DNA from: Paenibacillus sp. FSL W8-0426
Lineage (GTDB): Bacteria; Bacillota; Bacilli; Paenibacillales; Paenibacillaceae
Direction: 5' to 3'
Assembly: GCF_037969725.1 (NCBI RefSeq)
Contig: NZ_CP150203.1
Span: 5,348,001 to 5,412,000, forward strand
Length of the DNA: 64,000 nucleotides
Part shown: piece after piece, positions 61,988 to 64,000 of the stretch
How the letters are laid out: each line of letters starts with the position of its first letter
How positions within the stretch are numbered: the stretch's first letter is position 1
Made by a program: the position numbers and the translations under genes
The notes under the pieces: model-generated
Databases searched by the model: none
What the model saw: only the letters and a program-made list of their open reading frames with translations
Told to the model about the DNA's origin: nothing

Positions 61988-64000
61988 TTATTTGCTAACG
62001 AGCGAAACAGCCAATTTGAGCGCTTCATCCAGCTTGGATGCATCCTTACCTCCGGCTTGCGCCATGTCCGGACGGCCGCCGCCGCCGCCGCCGCATACCG
62101 CGGCAACTTCCTTGACGATTTTTCCTGCATGCAGGCCTTGTTTCACTTGCTCGGCCGGCACGGCAACAACGAAATTGACTTTGCCGTCTACAGCCGCACC
62201 CAGTACTAACACAGCTTCAGGCAGCTTCACTTTCAACTCGTCCGCAATCGTACGCAGTGCATCCATGCTTGGTGCATCAACGCGGGCGGCGAGCACTTGC
62301 GTATTGCCTGCTTGAACGACCTGATCCGTCAATTGGCCGGCTTCCATGGCACTCAGCTTGCCTTGCAGCGATTCGTTCTCTCTTGCCGCTTCTTTCAATT
62401 GGTGATTCAAGCCCTCGATGCGTTTAGGGACGTCAGCTACATTGGCTTTAAGCAAAGCTGCCGACTGTTTGAGCAGATCCAACTGGCTCTCCATATACAT
62501 ATATGCGCCACGGCCCGTAACGGCTTCGATCCGGCGCACGCCTGATCCGATTCCGCTTTCGCTCACCAGTTTGAACAAACCGATCTCCGACGTATTGTTT
62601 ACGTGGCAGCCGCCGCAAAGTTCCAAGCTGTAGTCTCCGATCTGAACGACGCGAACGATATCTCCGTATTTTTCGCCGAACAAGGCCATTGCACCCATCG
62701 CTTTGGCTTCATCGATCGGTTTCAGCTCGATGTCCACGTTCAGATGATTCCAGATTTGCTCATTCACCTGGCGTTCGATTTCCGTCAATTCTTCTGCCGT
62801 AATGCTGCCGAAATGAGAGAAGTCGAAGCGCAGGCGCTGCGGTTCAACAAGGGATCCAGCCTGGTTGACATGGGAGCCCAGCACATCTTTGAGCGCTTTG
62901 TGCAACAAATGGGTTGCCGTATGGTTTTTGATGATATCACCGCGTTTGGAAGCATCCACTTCCGCCTTGATGACATCGCCTACGCGAAGTTCGCCGGCTT
63001 CCACGTTCACGACGTGCACATGCTGCCCCAGCGGTGCTTTGAACAACCCTTGGACTTTCGCGGTAAAGTTTGCTCCGCGCAGCAGTCCCTGGTCGCTGAC
63101 CTGGCCGCCGCTCTCTGCATAGAACGGGGTTTTGTCCAAGATGACTTGGCAGATCTGTCCTTCGCTTGCCGAATCGACAAGCGCATCGCCTGCAACGATG
63201 GCAAGCACTTTCGATTCCGTCAACAGCTCAGTATACCCAACAAATTCGCTTTTAACCTCCAGGTCGGCAAGTGCGCCGCCTTGTACCTTCATGCTCTCGC
63301 TTTCCTGGCGCCCTGCGCGCGCGCGGTCGCGCTGTTCCTGCATGGAGGCGTCAAAACCTTCGCGGTCCACGGTCATGCCGTGTTCCAGCGCATAATCCTC
63401 GGTGAGGTCAAACGGGAAACCGTACGTATCGTACAGCTTGAACGCTTCCGGACCACTGATGACGGTGCGTCCCTCCGCTTTGGCTGTGCTGCTGATGTCA
63501 GCCAGGATCGCCAGCCCGTCGCTGAGCGTTTCATGGAAACGTTCTTCTTCCGTTTTGATCACTTTGGCGATGAATTCCTGCTTGTCGACCACTTCCGGAT
63601 AGTATACGCCCATCACTTCGCCTACCGTTGTTGTAAGTTCATACAGGAACGGGCGGTCCAGGCCGATCACTTTGCCGTAACGTACCGCGCGGCGCAGCAG
63701 ACGGCGAATGACGTAACCGCGGCCTTCATTGCTTGGCAGAACTCCGTCACCCACGGCAAAAGCAACGGTGCGGATATGGTCGGCAATGACTTTCAGCGCA
63801 ACGTCCGTTTCGACGCTGTCATTGTACTTCACGCCGGCGAGCGCAGCCGTTCTTTGGATCATCGGCTGGAACAGGTCGGTATCGAAGTTGGAATCCACGT
63901 TTTGCAGAATGGACGCAAAGCGCTCCAGGCCTGCACCGGTATCGATGTTTTTGTTCGGAAGCGGCGTATAGCTGCCATCCTTGTTGTGGTTGAACTGGGA
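61988..64000 (-). CDS. alaS: Alanyl-tRNA synthetase, 5' part missing
   Basis: About 670 C-terminal residues of the usual 880; the gene continues beyond the right edge. Seen here are the end of the catalytic domain ([16 protein letters not shown] near the edge), the mid domain, the editing domain with [11 protein letters not shown] and [13 protein letters not shown], and the C-Ala domain ending in [16 protein letters not shown]. It charges tRNA-Ala and edits mis-activated Ser/Gly. There is no sign of disruption; the frame is open to position 64000 even though the first in-frame ATG is at 63898. Confidence 0.97.
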   Translation of the reverse strand, partial: SQFNHNKDGSYTPLPNKNIDTGAGLERFASILQNVDSNFDTDLFQPMIQRTAALAGVKYNDSVETDVALKVIADHIRTVAFAVGDGVLPSNEGRGYVIRRLLRRAVRYGKVIGLDRPFLYELTTTVGEVMGVYYPEVVDKQEFIAKVIKTEEERFHETLSDGLAILADISSTAKAEGRTVISGPEAFKLYDTYGFPFDLTEDYALEHGMTVDREGFDASMQEQRDRARAGRQESESMKVQGGALADLEVKSEFVGYTELLTESKVLAIVAGDALVDSASEGQICQVILDKTPFYAESGGQVSDQGLLRGANFTAKVQGLFKAPLGQHVHVVNVEAGELRVGDVIKAEVDASKRGDIIKNHTATHLLHKALKDVLGSHVNQAGSLVEPQRLRFDFSHFGSITAEELTEIERQVNEQIWNHLNVDIELKPIDEAKAMGAMALFGEKYGDIVRVVQIGDYSLELCGGCHVNNTSEIGLFKLVSESGIGSGVRRIEAVTGRGAYMYMESQLDLLKQSAALLKANVADVPKRIEGLNHQLKEAARENESLQGKLSAMEAGQLTDQVVQAGNTQVLAARVDAPSMDALRTIADELKVKLPEAVLVLGAAVDGKVNFVVAVPAEQVKQGLHAGKIVKEVAAVCGGGGGGRPDMAQAGGKDASKLDEALKLAVSLVSK

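Noticed and set aside
63898..64000. Start of alaS at ATG 63898
   Set aside because: The sequence upstream to the window edge continues the conserved alaS reading ([16 protein letters not shown]), so the gene is cut by the window rather than starting there.

Overview
The window looks like chromosomal DNA of a low-to-mid GC Gram-positive spore-former, most likely a Paenibacillus or close relative (inference). The reasons are strong AGGAGG-type ribosome binding sites, GTG and TTG starts, class II (Firmicutes) GalT, a GlcT/RAT-controlled ptsG beside ptsH-ptsI, a divided mannitol PTS with MtlR, CcpA-type cre sites, and a yrz/yrr cluster next to alaS with Bacillus-like order. I saw no rRNA, tRNA, CRISPR, prophage or insertion sequence. 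Both ends cut a gene: rplY (L25) at the left and alaS at the right.

Layout. 1-12.6 kb is a minus-strand carbohydrate region. It holds a type I pullulanase, then a regulator/ABC block of an AraC-type membrane sensor, two permeases, a solute-binding lipoprotein, a GH105 unsaturated glycuronyl hydrolase and a second, paralogous binding lipoprotein. Several cre-like sites sit in front of these genes. 12.6-15.7 kb carries a Smr-less MutS2-family ATPase preceded by a 640-bp leader with a promoter, a 7-codon reading frame, mutually exclusive RNA pairings and two intrinsic terminators; it is followed by a small CWC-type cysteine protein. 15.8-21.3 kb is the mannitol operon mtlA-mtlR-mtlF-mtlD. 21.4-26.6 kb is glycine cleavage: gcvH on the minus strand, and divergently a tandem glycine riboswitch with gcvT-gcvPA-gcvPB. 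26.8-32.1 kb is glcT, ptsG, ptsH and ptsI. 32.2-34.4 kb is a flotillin/NfeD pair, followed by a butanol-type alcohol dehydrogenase. 36.1-41.1 kb is galK-galE-galT with a divergent AraC regulator.

41.1-46.4 kb has an aldo/keto reductase, a sirtuin, a HAD phosphatase, an anchored alpha/beta hydrolase, and the KDG pair kdgK-kdgA behind a LacI-type operator. 46.6-51.2 kb has an acyltransferase, ilvD and a two-domain polysaccharide deacetylase. 51.4-56.8 kb has an AI-2E family transporter, a class B PBP and a chemoreceptor. 57-64 kb is the yrr cluster: trhP2, trhP1, mltG, two DUF1292 proteins, yrrK, yrzL and alaS.

The genes mainly describe uptake and catabolism of plant sugars under carbon control: starch or pullulan, rhamnogalacturonan fragments, mannitol, galactose, glucose and KDG. 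The observation most deserving follow-up is the ribosome-sensing-type attenuator in front of the MutS2 paralog. It suggests a gene switched on by translation stress, and by analogy with antibiotic-resistance leaders it may be a ribosome-rescue or protection system.
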